The position numbers and the translations under genes were made by a program. The notes beneath the pieces were generated by a model, which saw only the letters and a program-made list of their open reading frames with translations, made no database searches and had not been told where the DNA came from. Below, in pieces: positions 18,387 through 26,766 of a stretch of 64,000 nt of DNA. Numbering within the stretch: the first letter of the stretch is position 1; the number at the start of each line of letters is the position of its first letter. Origin of the DNA: Streptomyces lateritius (GTDB taxonomy: Bacteria > Actinomycetota > Actinomycetes > Streptomycetales > Streptomycetaceae); contig NZ_BMTO01000018.1 in NCBI RefSeq assembly GCF_014649715.1, positions 19,010-83,009 on the forward strand. Reading direction: 5' to 3'.

Positions 18387-21008
18387 GTGACCGAGAACAC
18401 TCAGCAGCAGCCAGCAGCCAACCCCGAACTGCCGACCCAGTACGCGCCGGCCGAAGTAGAGGGGAAGCTGTACGAGCGCTGGGTAGAGCGCGGTTACTTC
18501 GAGGCGGACGAGAAGAGTGACAAGCCGCCGTACACCATCGTCATCCCGCCGCCGAACGTCACCGGTTCGCTCCACCTGGGCCACGCCTTCGAGCACACGC
18601 TGATCGACGCCCTCACCCGCCGCAAGCGCATGCAGGGCTACGAGACGCTGTGGCAGCCGGGCATGGACCACGCCGGTATCGCGACCCAGAACGTCGTCGA
18701 GCGTGAGCTCGCCAAGGAGGGCAAGTCCCGCCACGACCTGGGCCGCGAGGCCTTCGTCGAGCGGGTCTGGCAGTGGAAGGCCGAGTCCGGGGGCCAGATC
18801 TCCGGCCAGATGAAGCGCCTGGGCGACGGTGTCGCCTGGTCCCGTGAGCGCTTCACCATGGACGAGGGCCTGTCCCAGGCCGTCCAGACCATCTTCAAGA
18901 AGCTCTACGACGACGAGCTGATCTACCGGGCCGAGCGCATCATCAACTGGTGCCCCCGCTGTCTGACGGCGATCTCGGACATCGAGGTCGAGTACCAGGA
19001 CGACGACGGCGAGCTCGTCTCGATCCGGTACGGCTCCGGGGACACGGAGATCGTCGTCGCCACGACCCGTGCTGAGACGATGCTCGGTGACACCGCCGTC
19101 GCCGTCCACCCGGACGACGAGCGGTACCGCCACCTCGTCGGCACCGAGATCGAGCTGCCGCTGACCGGCCGCCGGATCCCGGTCGTCGCCGACGAGCACG
19201 TCGACCCCGAGTTCGGCACCGGCGCCGTCAAGGTGACCCCGGCGCACGACCCGAACGACTTCGAGATCGGTCAGCGCCACAACCTGCCGAACCTCGCGGT
19301 CATGGACGAGCGCGCGGTCATCACCGCCCACGGCCCCTTCCAGGGCCTGGACCGCCTGGAGGCCCGCTCCGCCATCGTCGCCGCGCTGCGCGCCGAGGGC
19401 CGGATCGTCGCCGAGAAGCGTCCGTACGTCCACTCCGTCGGCCACTGCTCGCGCTGCAAGACCACCATCGAGCCGCGCCTGTCGATGCAGTGGTGGGTCA
19501 AGGTCGGTCCGCTCGCCCAGGCCGCGGGTGACGCGGTCCGCGACGGCCGGGTCAAGATCCACCCCCAGGAGATGGAGAAGCGGTACTTCGACTGGGTCGA
19601 CAACCTGCACGACTGGTGCATCTCGCGCCAGCTGTGGTGGGGCCACCGCATCCCGGTCTGGTACGGCCCGAACGGCGAGATCGTCTGCGTCGGACCGGAC
19701 GAGCAGCCGCCGACGGGCGAGGGCTGGCACCAGGACACGGACGTCCTGGACACCTGGTTCTCCTCCGGCCTGTGGCCGTTCTCCACGCTCGGCTGGCCGG
19801 AGCGGACCGACAGCCTCGCGAAGTTCTACCCGAACTCCGTCCTGGTCACCGGCTACGACATCCTCTTCTTCTGGGTCGCCCGGATGATGATGTTCGGCCT
19901 GTACGCGATGGACGGCACCCCGCCGTTCCACACCATCGCCCTGCACGGCATGGTCCGCGACCAGTTCGGCAAGAAGATGTCGAAGTCCTTCGGCAACGCG
20001 GTCAACCCGCTGGACTGGATGGACGAGTACGGCTCCGACGCCGTCCGCTTCACCCTGGCCAACGGCGCCAACCCGGGTGTCGACGTCCCGATCGGCGAGG
20101 ACTGGGTCAAGGCGTCCCGGAACTTCGCCAACAAGATCTGGAACGCGACCCGCTTCGCGCTGATGAACGGCGCGACGGTCGAGGGTCCGCTGCCCGACGC
20201 GTCGGAGATGTCCGCGACGGACCGCTGGATCCTCTCCCGTCTCAACAAGACGGTCGCCGAGGTCGACGGGTACTACGACGACTACCAGTTCGCGAAGCTC
20301 GCCGACGCCCTCTACCACTTCGCGTGGGACGAGGTCTTCGACTGGTACGTCGAGCTGTCGAAGACGACGTTCTTCGCGGGCGGCGAGCAGGCCAAGGTCT
20401 CCGGCCGGGTCCTCGGCGAGGTCCTGGACGTCATGCTGCGCCTGCTGCACCCGATCGTCCCGTTCGTCACCGAGACGCTCTGGACCACGCTCACCGGCAA
20501 GGAGTCCGTCGTCATCGCGGACTGGCCGACCGACTCGGGCTTCCGTGACGAGGCCGCCGAGCGCGAGATCGAACTGGTCCAGCAGGTCGTCACCGAGGTC
20601 CGCCGGTTCCGCTCGGACCAGGGTCTGCAGCCCGGCCAGAAGGTCCCGGCCCGCCTGGACCTGACCGGCACGCAGCTCGCCCCGCACGAGGCGGCCATCC
20701 GTCAGCTGCTGCGTCTGCAGCCGGAGGGCGAGGGCTTCTCGGCCACCGCCTCCCTGCCGGTCGCCGGGGCCACGGTCGCGCTCGACCTGTCCGGCACGAT
20801 CGACGTGGCGGCGGAGCGCAAGCGGCTGGCCAAGGACCTGGCGGCCGCGGAGAAGGAGAAGGCGCAGGCGAACGGGAAGCTCGGCAACGAAGCGTTCCTG
20901 GCCAAGGCGCCGGACAACGTGGTCGAGAAGATCCGTACCCGGCTCGCCAAGGCGGACGAGGACATCGCCCGCATCCAGGCGCAGCTGGAGCGACTGCCGC
21001 AGGCGTGA
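18387..21008 (+). CDS. valS: Valyl-tRNA synthetase
   Basis: 873 residues from GTG 18387. Class I synthetase charging tRNA-Val. HIGH motif as HLGH at residue 63, KMSKS at 530-534, a CP1 editing domain between (residues about 190-350), and a C-terminal coiled coil (AAEKEKAQANGKL, to about 870) that clamps tRNA. No T-box or other leader could fit because the -10 box is 6 nt before the start. A strong terminator follows at 21015. Confidence 0.98.
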   Translation: MTENTQQQPAANPELPTQYAPAEVEGKLYERWVERGYFEADEKSDKPPYTIVIPPPNVTGSLHLGHAFEHTLIDALTRRKRMQGYETLWQPGMDHAGIATQNVVERELAKEGKSRHDLGREAFVERVWQWKAESGGQISGQMKRLGDGVAWSRERFTMDEGLSQAVQTIFKKLYDDELIYRAERIINWCPRCLTAISDIEVEYQDDDGELVSIRYGSGDTEIVVATTRAETMLGDTAVAVHPDDERYRHLVGTEIELPLTGRRIPVVADEHVDPEFGTGAVKVTPAHDPNDFEIGQRHNLPNLAVMDERAVITAHGPFQGLDRLEARSAIVAALRAEGRIVAEKRPYVHSVGHCSRCKTTIEPRLSMQWWVKVGPLAQAAGDAVRDGRVKIHPQEMEKRYFDWVDNLHDWCISRQLWWGHRIPVWYGPNGEIVCVGPDEQPPTGEGWHQDTDVLDTWFSSGLWPFSTLGWPERTDSLAKFYPNSVLVTGYDILFFWVARMMMFGLYAMDGTPPFHTIALHGMVRDQFGKKMSKSFGNAVNPLDWMDEYGSDAVRFTLANGANPGVDVPIGEDWVKASRNFANKIWNATRFALMNGATVEGPLPDASEMSATDRWILSRLNKTVAEVDGYYDDYQFAKLADALYHFAWDEVFDWYVELSKTTFFAGGEQAKVSGRVLGEVLDVMLRLLHPIVPFVTETLWTTLTGKESVVIADWPTDSGFRDEAAEREIELVQQVVTEVRRFRSDQGLQPGQKVPARLDLTGTQLAPHEAAIRQLLRLQPEGEGFSATASLPVAGATVALDLSGTIDVAAERKRLAKDLAAAEKEKAQANGKLGNEAFLAKAPDNVVEKIRTRLAKADEDIARIQAQLERLPQA

Positions 21009-21014
21009 GTACGG

Positions 21015-21052
21015 GTGTGGGGCCCGGGACCTGTCGGTCCCGGGCCCCACAC
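21015..21052 (+). terminator. valS terminator
   Basis: Perfect 16-bp stem (21015-21030 with 21037-21052) with a 6-nt loop, directly after the stop. Confidence 0.9.
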
Positions 21053-21168
21053 GTATTTCCGGAGCGCTGTCCGGAAGGACCCACCGGTGTCGGCGCCGGC
21101 CGGCCCCGCGACAGTGGGGGTGAAAGTCCCGAAAGGGGTGGGTCGCCGGTGCTGTCGGTACGCCTCCG

Positions 21169-21174
21169 TAGACT
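21169..21174 (+). promoter_or_regulatory. -10 box of the leaderless folC promoter
   Basis: TAGACT ends 6 nt before the GTG of folC, the same spacing as at valS, galE and proA. Confidence 0.5.
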
Positions 21175-21180
21175 GGGACC

Positions 21181-22680
21181 GTGAGTGAGCCCCGCGACGA
21201 GTTCGACCCGTTCGACGACATCGTCGATGCCGAGACCGACCGTGACCCCGACCTGGCGGTGATCGAGGCCGGCAGCCGCACGCTGCGCGCGCAGGCCGGT
21301 CCGCCCCAGGGTGACCCCGTGCCCGCCCGGCCCTCCGACCCGGAGGTGGACAAGGCGCTGCGCGAGGTCGAGACCGAGCTGTCGACCCGCTGGGGCGAGA
21401 CCAAGCTGGAGCCGTCGGTCCGGCGGATCGCCGCGCTGATGGACGTCCTCGGTGAGCCGCAGCGCGCGTACCCCTCGATCCACATCACGGGCACGAACGG
21501 CAAGACGTCCACGGCCCGGATGATCGAGGCGCTGCTCTCGGCGTTCGACCTGCGCACCGGCCGTTACACCTCGCCGCACGTGCAGACGATCACCGAGCGC
21601 ATCAGCCTGGACGGCGCCCCGATCTCCGCCGAGCGGTTCATCGAGACGTACCAGGACATCAAGCCGTACATCGAGCTGGTCGACGCGCGTGAGGAGTTCC
21701 GGCTCTCCTTCTTCGAGGCCATGACCGCGATGGCGTACGCGGCCTTCGCCGACGCGCCGGTGGACGTGGCGGTCGTCGAGGTCGGCATGGGCGGCACCTG
21801 GGACGCCACCAACGTCATCGACGGCTCGGTCGCGGTCGTCACCCCGATCGACCTCGACCACACCGACCGGCTCGGCGACACGCCCGGTGCGATCGCCGGC
21901 GAGAAGGCCGGGGTCATCAAGCAGGGCGCGACGGTGGTCCTGGCCCAGCAGCCGGTGGACGCGGCGCAGGTCATGCTGAAGAAGGCCGTCGAGGTCGACG
22001 CGACGGTGGCCCGCGAGGGCATGGAGTTCGGCATCGTCAGCCGAGAGATCGCGGTCGGCGGCCAGCTGCTGACCCTGCGCGGGCTCGGCGGCGAGTACGA
22101 CAGCGTCTTCCTGCCGCTCTACGGCGCCCACCAGGCGCACAACGCGGCGGTCGCGCTCGCGGCGGTCGAGGCCTTCTTCGGGATCGGCGCCGAGCACGCC
22201 CGCACCCTGGACATCGACACGGTCCGCCGTGCCTTCGCCTCGGTGTCCTCGCCGGGCCGCCTGGAGGTCGTGCGCAGCTCCCCGACGGTGATCCTGGACG
22301 CGGCGCACAACCCGGCGGGTGCGCGGGCCACGGCCGAGGGCATCAGCGAGGCCTTCGGGTTCTCGCGGCTGATCGGCGTGGTGAGCACCAGCGCCGACAA
22401 GGACGCCAAGGGCCTGCTGGAAGCCTTCGAGCCGATCTTCGCGGAGGTCGTCGTCACGGCGAACTCCAGCCCCCGCGCGACCGACGTGGACGCGCTCGCG
22501 GCGATCGCCGTGGAGGTCTTCGGCGAGGACCGGGTGGTCGTCGAGCCGCGCCTGGACGACGCCATCGAGGCGGCGATCACGCTCGCGGAGGAAGAGGACG
22601 AGTACGCCGGCGCGGGTGTGCTGGTGACCGGTTCGATCTTCACGGTCGGGGACGCCCGGCTGCTGCTCGGAAGGCGCTGA
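21181..22680 (+). CDS. folC: Bifunctional dihydrofolate synthase / folylpolyglutamate synthase
   Basis: 499 residues from GTG 21181. Mur-ligase-type enzyme adding glutamate to dihydropteroate and to folates. P-loop HITGTNGKTSTARM near residue 103, the Mg-binding region VEVGMGGTWDATNVID, DHTDRLGDT, and the C-terminal domain start DAAHNPAGARA. The first 60 residues (MSEPRDEFDPFDDIVDAETD...) are an acidic extension typical of streptomycete copies. It heads a unit with the DUF4233 gene 5 bp downstream and probably ndk. Confidence 0.95.
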   Translation: MSEPRDEFDPFDDIVDAETDRDPDLAVIEAGSRTLRAQAGPPQGDPVPARPSDPEVDKALREVETELSTRWGETKLEPSVRRIAALMDVLGEPQRAYPSIHITGTNGKTSTARMIEALLSAFDLRTGRYTSPHVQTITERISLDGAPISAERFIETYQDIKPYIELVDAREEFRLSFFEAMTAMAYAAFADAPVDVAVVEVGMGGTWDATNVIDGSVAVVTPIDLDHTDRLGDTPGAIAGEKAGVIKQGATVVLAQQPVDAAQVMLKKAVEVDATVAREGMEFGIVSREIAVGGQLLTLRGLGGEYDSVFLPLYGAHQAHNAAVALAAVEAFFGIGAEHARTLDIDTVRRAFASVSSPGRLEVVRSSPTVILDAAHNPAGARATAEGISEAFGFSRLIGVVSTSADKDAKGLLEAFEPIFAEVVVTANSSPRATDVDALAAIAVEVFGEDRVVVEPRLDDAIEAAITLAEEEDEYAGAGVLVTGSIFTVGDARLLLGRR

Positions 22681-22685
22681 ATCCG

Positions 22686-23045
22686 ATGCGTACGCTCTGT
22701 GCCTCCACCCTCATCGGCGAGTTCTTCGTGATCGGCTTCGCCGGTCTCGTCGCCATGAAGGACGACACGCTGTCGACCACCACGGTCTGGACCGTCTGTG
22801 GCGTCGCGATGTTGCTGTCGGTGCTGCTCTGCGGGATGCTGACCCGCCCGGGCGGCGTCCAGCTCGGCTGGGTGCTGCAGGTCGCCCTCATCCTGAGCGG
22901 CTTCGTGGTGCCGATGATGTTCTTCCTGGGCGCGCTCTTCGCGGCGCTGTGGTGGGCCTCGGTGCACTACGGGCGGATCATCGACGAGGCGAAGGCCCGG
23001 TGGGCCGCGCAGGCGGAGAGTCAGGCGGCGGCGGACGCGTCGTAA
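22686..23045 (+). CDS. DUF4233 membrane protein
   Basis: 119 residues, three to four membrane helices (TLIGEFFVIGFAGLVAM; TVWTVCGVAMLLSVLLCGML; WVLQVALILSGFVVPMMFFLGALFAALWW). This small family sits between folC and ndk across actinobacteria (Rv2446c position), which supports annotation as DUF4233. Function unknown; the fixed place suggests a link to folate or nucleotide metabolism or simply old operon structure. It starts 5 bp after folC and is co-transcribed. Confidence 0.85.
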   Translation: MRTLCASTLIGEFFVIGFAGLVAMKDDTLSTTTVWTVCGVAMLLSVLLCGMLTRPGGVQLGWVLQVALILSGFVVPMMFFLGALFAALWWASVHYGRIIDEAKARWAAQAESQAAADAS

Positions 23046-23239
23046 CGCGTTCGGCCCCCGCCGGTCCCTCCGTCCGCCGGTTTCCTCCGCCCCGGCCTTC
23101 CGTCCGCCGGGTCCTCTGCCCTCCGCCCGTCCCGGCTGCCCACCCGGGTCTCCGTACGGCCTGACGCTGCGTAATCGGCGGCCGTGTGAGACCTGTAGCC
23201 TCTGAGTCCCGCACACCGCATTCGTAAGGAGTCTCCACC

Positions 23240-23653
23240 GTGAGCCAGCGCACGCTCGTCCTGCTCAAGCCCGACGCCGTCCGCCGTGGCCTGATCGGCG
23301 AGATCATCGGCCGTATCGAGCGCAAGGCCGGTTGGACCATCTCCGCGCTCGAAATGCGCGAGCTGAGCCAGGAGACGCTGGAGCAGCACTACGGCGAGCA
23401 CAAGGGCAAGCCCTTCTACGAGCCGCTGATGGGCTTCATGCAGTCCGGCCCGGTCGTTGCCCTGGTCGTCGAGGGCGAGCGTGTGATCGAGGGCCTGCGC
23501 ACCCTCGCGGGCCCGACCGACCCGATCGCCGCCGCCCCCGGCTCCATCCGCGGGGACTACGGGACCATCGTCCGGGAGAACCTCATCCACGCCTCGGACT
23601 CCGAGGAGTCCGCCATTCGGGAAATGAAGATTTTCTTCCCCGGTCTGGCGTGA
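23240..23653 (+). CDS. ndk: Nucleoside diphosphate kinase
   Basis: 137 residues from GTG 23240 with AAGGAG at 23226-23231. It transfers the gamma phosphate among nucleoside triphosphates through a phospho-histidine; the active-site His is in ENLIHASDS. MSQRTLVLLKPDAVRRGLIGEI is the family N-terminus and the length is standard. A hairpin at 23694-23722 ends the transcript. Confidence 0.97.
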   Translation: MSQRTLVLLKPDAVRRGLIGEIIGRIERKAGWTISALEMRELSQETLEQHYGEHKGKPFYEPLMGFMQSGPVVALVVEGERVIEGLRTLAGPTDPIAAAPGSIRGDYGTIVRENLIHASDSEESAIREMKIFFPGLA

Positions 23654-23693
23654 CCGAGGCTGACCCGCTGTCAGCCATCCACCGCAACAACGT

Positions 23694-23722
23694 GGGGCGA
23701 CCGATGGAATTTCGGTCGCCCC
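23694..23722 (+). terminator. ndk terminator
   Basis: Eleven-bp stem (23694-23704 with 23712-23722) with a 7-nt loop, 40 bp past the stop. Confidence 0.7.
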
Positions 23723-23745
23723 CGGGCATATGAACGAGGCAACCG

Positions 23746-23771
23746 GGAACGCATCGCAGCGTCCTACCGTC
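23746..23771 (+). promoter_or_regulatory. Candidate ECF (SigE-type) promoter of the mre cluster
   Basis: GGAAC (23746-23750), a 17-bp spacer and CGTC (23768-23771) fit the -35/-10 pattern of cell-envelope-stress ECF sigma factors. It lies about 165 bp before mreB. I recall that one mreB promoter of S. coelicolor depends on SigE. Confidence 0.4.
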
Positions 23772-23936
23772 ACCTATACAGAGGTGGACCACCGCGCGGT
23801 ATCCGTGCGGGCGGCACTACGATGGAAAACTCCACGCCGCAGCACCCGCCGCACCACCACCTCGCCTACCTGAGAAGCCGTCAAGCTCCAATTGGGAAGG
23901 CACCGACGCATCCTCATGGGAAACAAGGGGAACTCA

Positions 23937-24956
23937 ATGTCGTTCATCGGCCGTGACATGGCTGTCGACCTCGGGACCGCCAACACGCTGGTGTACGTCA
24001 GGGGTCGAGGCATCGTTCTGAACGAGCCGTCCGTCGTCGCGATCAACACCAACACCGGCGGCATCCTCGCGGTCGGCTCCGAGGCGAAGAAGATGATCGG
24101 CCGGACACCCGGCAACATCGTCGCCGTCCGGCCTCTGAAGGACGGTGTGATCGCCGACTTCGAGATCACCGAGCGTATGCTCCGCTACTTCATCCTGAAG
24201 ATCCACAAGCGCCGCTACCTGGCCCGCCCCCGGGTCGTCGTCTGTGTGCCCTCCGGCATCACCGGTGTCGAGCGCCGCGCCGTCATCGAGGCCTCCACGC
24301 AGGCCGGTGCCCGGCAGGTGCACATCATCGAGGAGCCCATGGCCGCGGCCATCGGCTCGGGCCTGCCGGTCCACGAGGCGACCGGCAACATGGTCGTCGA
24401 CATCGGTGGCGGCACCACCGAGGTTGCCGTGATCTCGCTCGGCGGAATCGTCACGGCACAGTCGATCCGGGTGGCCGGCGACGAGCTGGACAACGCGATC
24501 ATCCAGCACATCAAGAAGGAGTACTCGCTCCTCCTCGGTGAGCGCACCGCCGAACAGATCAAGATCACGATCGGCTCGGCGTACGACCTCGACAATGACG
24601 AGCACACCGAGATCCGCGGTCGTGACCTGGTCTCCGGTCTGCCCAAGACCGTGGTCATCTCCGCCGCCGAGGTCCGCAAGGCCATCGAGGAGCCGGTCAA
24701 CGCGATCGTCGACGCCGTGAAGACGACGCTCGACAAGTGCCCGCCGGAGCTCTCCGGTGACGTGATGGACCGCGGCATCGTTCTCACGGGTGGGGGCGCC
24801 CTGCTGCGCGGCCTGGACGAGCGGCTGCGCCGCGAGACCGGGATGCCGATCCACATCGCCGAGGACCCGCTGGACTCGGTGGCGCTCGGCTCAGGCAAGT
24901 GCGTGGAGGAGTTCGAGGCGCTCCAGCAGGTGCTCGACGCTCAGCCCCGCCGGTAG
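23937..24956 (+). CDS. mreB: Rod-shape determining actin-like protein MreB
   Basis: 339 residues from ATG 23937, chosen because AAGGGG lies 7 nt upstream; an ATG at 23916 (MGNKGNS extension) has no ribosome site. Actin-fold ATPase: phosphate-1 loop DLGTANTLVY, phosphate-2 loop VVDIGGGTTEVAVIS, adenosine motif GGGALLRGLDERL. In streptomycetes, which grow from tips without MreB, the protein is needed for spore wall thickness and shape. It heads mreBCD-pbp2-rodA but a hairpin separates it from mreC. Confidence 0.97.
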   Translation: MSFIGRDMAVDLGTANTLVYVRGRGIVLNEPSVVAINTNTGGILAVGSEAKKMIGRTPGNIVAVRPLKDGVIADFEITERMLRYFILKIHKRRYLARPRVVVCVPSGITGVERRAVIEASTQAGARQVHIIEEPMAAAIGSGLPVHEATGNMVVDIGGGTTEVAVISLGGIVTAQSIRVAGDELDNAIIQHIKKEYSLLLGERTAEQIKITIGSAYDLDNDEHTEIRGRDLVSGLPKTVVISAAEVRKAIEEPVNAIVDAVKTTLDKCPPELSGDVMDRGIVLTGGGALLRGLDERLRRETGMPIHIAEDPLDSVALGSGKCVEEFEALQQVLDAQPRR

Positions 24957-24964
24957 GAATCGTC

Positions 24965-24996
24965 CCGTTCCCCGGGCCCACGGGTCCGGGGAACGG
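24965..24996 (+). terminator. Attenuator-like hairpin between mreB and mreC
   Basis: Fourteen-bp stem with one G-T pair (arms 24965-24978 and 24983-24996) and a 4-nt loop, 8 bp past the mreB stop inside what is otherwise a single gene cluster. It would make mreB the most abundant product. Confidence 0.6.
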
Positions 24997-25064
24997 CGCC
25001 GACCGGACAGCACCGACAACGGCAGAGAACAACCGATCCAAGAGGAAAGGCACGGCCGCCGCAC

Positions 25065-26081
25065 GTGAGGGACACACGAGAGAGCCGGCTGCTCCTGGTG
25101 CTGCTGATCGCCATCGCGTTCGCGCTGATCACGGTGGACATCCGCGGTGGCGAGGAGTCACCGGTCGACGGCGCCCGGCAGGCCGCCGCGGCTGTCTTCG
25201 GACCGGTGGAGAACGGCGTCGCGGCAGCGGTCGACCCCGTCGGCAACGCCATAGGAGCGGTACGCGACTCCGGCGAGCGCCACACCCGTATCGCCGCACT
25301 GGAACGTGAGAACGCCGCCCTCAAGGCCAAGCTGGGCAGCGACGACCGCAACCGCAGCCGCCTCCACGAGCTCGACACCATGCTCAAGACGGCCGGTGCC
25401 GGGCAGTACGGCATCAAGGCCGCCGAGGTCATCGCCATAGGGGCGGCCCAGGGCTTCTCCTGGACCGTCACCATCGACGCCGGCGCCAACGACGGCATCA
25501 GGCGGGACATGACCGTGCTCAACGGCTCCGGTCTGGTCGGCCGGGTCACCACCGTCGGCCCCTCCACGGCGACCGTCCTGCTCGCCAGCGACCCCGACTT
25601 CACCGTCGGCACCCGCATGGAGAAGACCAACGAACTCGGCTTCGCCACCGGCCAGGGCAACGGACCGCTCCTCGTCCAGCTCCTCAACGGCAAGGCGAAG
25701 GTGAATGCCGGCGACCGGCTCGTCACCTTCGGCTCGCAGGCCGCCAAGCCGTTCGTGCCCGGGGTGCCGGTCGGCGAGGTCATCCGCGTGGACCCGTCGG
25801 GCGGCGGCCTGACCCGCAACATCTACGTCCGCCCGTACGTCGCCTTCACCAAGCTCGACATCGTCGGCATCGTCGTCCAGGCCCCGCGCACGGACCCCCG
25901 TGACATGGTCCTGCCGCCCAAGTCCAAGCCCGCGCCGACCGTCACCGTCACGGTCACCCCGCCCCCACCGGAGGGGCAGCAGCAGGCCGGCGAGCAGCCG
26001 GGACAGCAGCCGGGACGGCAACAGCAGCCCGGACAGCAGCCGGAGCAGGGGCAGAAGCCCGAGAACGAGCAGGGGGACTGA
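25065..26081 (+). CDS. mreC: Rod-shape determining protein MreC
   Basis: 338 residues from GTG 25065. One N-terminal membrane helix (RLLLVLLIAIAFALITVDI), a coiled coil (RHTRIAALERENAALKAKL, about 75-95), then the two beta domains of MreC (about 120-275). The last 50 residues are a Pro/Gln-rich external tail (PPPPEGQQQAGEQPGQQ type) not found in rod-shaped bacteria. MreC links cytoplasmic MreB to PBP2 in the periplasm-equivalent space. mreD follows after 3 bp. Confidence 0.93.
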   Translation: MRDTRESRLLLVLLIAIAFALITVDIRGGEESPVDGARQAAAAVFGPVENGVAAAVDPVGNAIGAVRDSGERHTRIAALERENAALKAKLGSDDRNRSRLHELDTMLKTAGAGQYGIKAAEVIAIGAAQGFSWTVTIDAGANDGIRRDMTVLNGSGLVGRVTTVGPSTATVLLASDPDFTVGTRMEKTNELGFATGQGNGPLLVQLLNGKAKVNAGDRLVTFGSQAAKPFVPGVPVGEVIRVDPSGGGLTRNIYVRPYVAFTKLDIVGIVVQAPRTDPRDMVLPPKSKPAPTVTVTVTPPPPEGQQQAGEQPGQQPGRQQQPGQQPEQGQKPENEQGD

Positions 26082-26084
26082 GGC

Positions 26085-26747
26085 ATGAAGTTCAACCGGA
26101 TCCTCCTGTCGGTCACCCTCGTCGTGGTCGCCCTCGTCATCCAGGTCTCCGTCCTCGCCCGCCTCCAGCTCCCCGGAGCCGTACCGGACCTCGTCCTGCT
26201 GACCGTCCTCGGCCTCGCCCTCGTGTACGGCCCCGTCAGCGGCTCCCTCATCGGTTTCGGGGCCGGACTCCTCGCCGACCTCGCCCCGCCCGCCGACCAC
26301 GCCGCCGGCCGCTACGCCCTGGTGCTGTGCCTCATCGGCTACCTCGCCGGCCTCGCCCGCCCCGAGAACGGCCGGCTCAAGTCCGCCAGCGGCCCGATGG
26401 CCGTGGTCGTGGCCGCCGCGATCGGCACCACCCTGCTGTACGCGGGAGTGGGCGCCCTGGTCGGAGACACCGCCGCCCGCCACGTCGGCCTCGGCTTCCT
26501 GCTGTTCACCGCGGCCGTCTACGACCTGCTCCTCGCGCCCTTCACCGTGCCGCTGATCATGGCCCTGGCCCGGCGCGCGGAGAACGACCCGCTCGTCGAC
26601 ACCTCCGGAAGCACCGACGTCGCCACCGGCTGGCTCGCCTCCGGCACGGGCCTGCGGATCGGCACCCAGCGCGGTGGCCTGCTCGTCAAGGCCGCCCGCA
26701 CCAGAGCCTCACGCGCCGGACGTATCAAGGGAGTCAAGCGACTGTGA
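26085..26747 (+). CDS. mreD: Rod-shape determining membrane protein MreD
   Basis: 220 residues, five or six membrane helices, within the usual MreD size plus a basic C-terminal tail (LLVKAARTRASRAGRIKGVKRL) that is likely cytoplasmic. Sequence conservation in MreD is low; identity rests on topology, the motif GAVPDLVLLTVLGLALVYG and position between mreC and pbp2. It regulates the elongation machinery together with MreC. Three bp from mreC, 19 bp from pbp2. Confidence 0.88.
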   Translation: MKFNRILLSVTLVVVALVIQVSVLARLQLPGAVPDLVLLTVLGLALVYGPVSGSLIGFGAGLLADLAPPADHAAGRYALVLCLIGYLAGLARPENGRLKSASGPMAVVVAAAIGTTLLYAGVGALVGDTAARHVGLGFLLFTAAVYDLLLAPFTVPLIMALARRAENDPLVDTSGSTDVATGWLASGTGLRIGTQRGGLLVKAARTRASRAGRIKGVKRL

Positions 26748-26766
26748 CCGAGGGGGCACCGGCAGT

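Noticed and set aside
21080..21160. Possible structured RNA before folC (GGGTGAAAGTCCC within a GCGAC/GTCGC stem)
   Set aside because: It lies between the valS terminator and a leaderless folC promoter, so it would not be in the folC mRNA, and it fits no riboswitch class I know.
18273..21557. Minus-strand open frame of over 1000 codons
   Set aside because: Antisense to valS, with no recognisable protein features.
23046..23239. Pyrimidine-rich TCCGTCCGCCGG repeats before ndk as a regulatory element
   Set aside because: Short, imperfect and typical of GC-skewed intergenic DNA; nothing distinguishes them from background.
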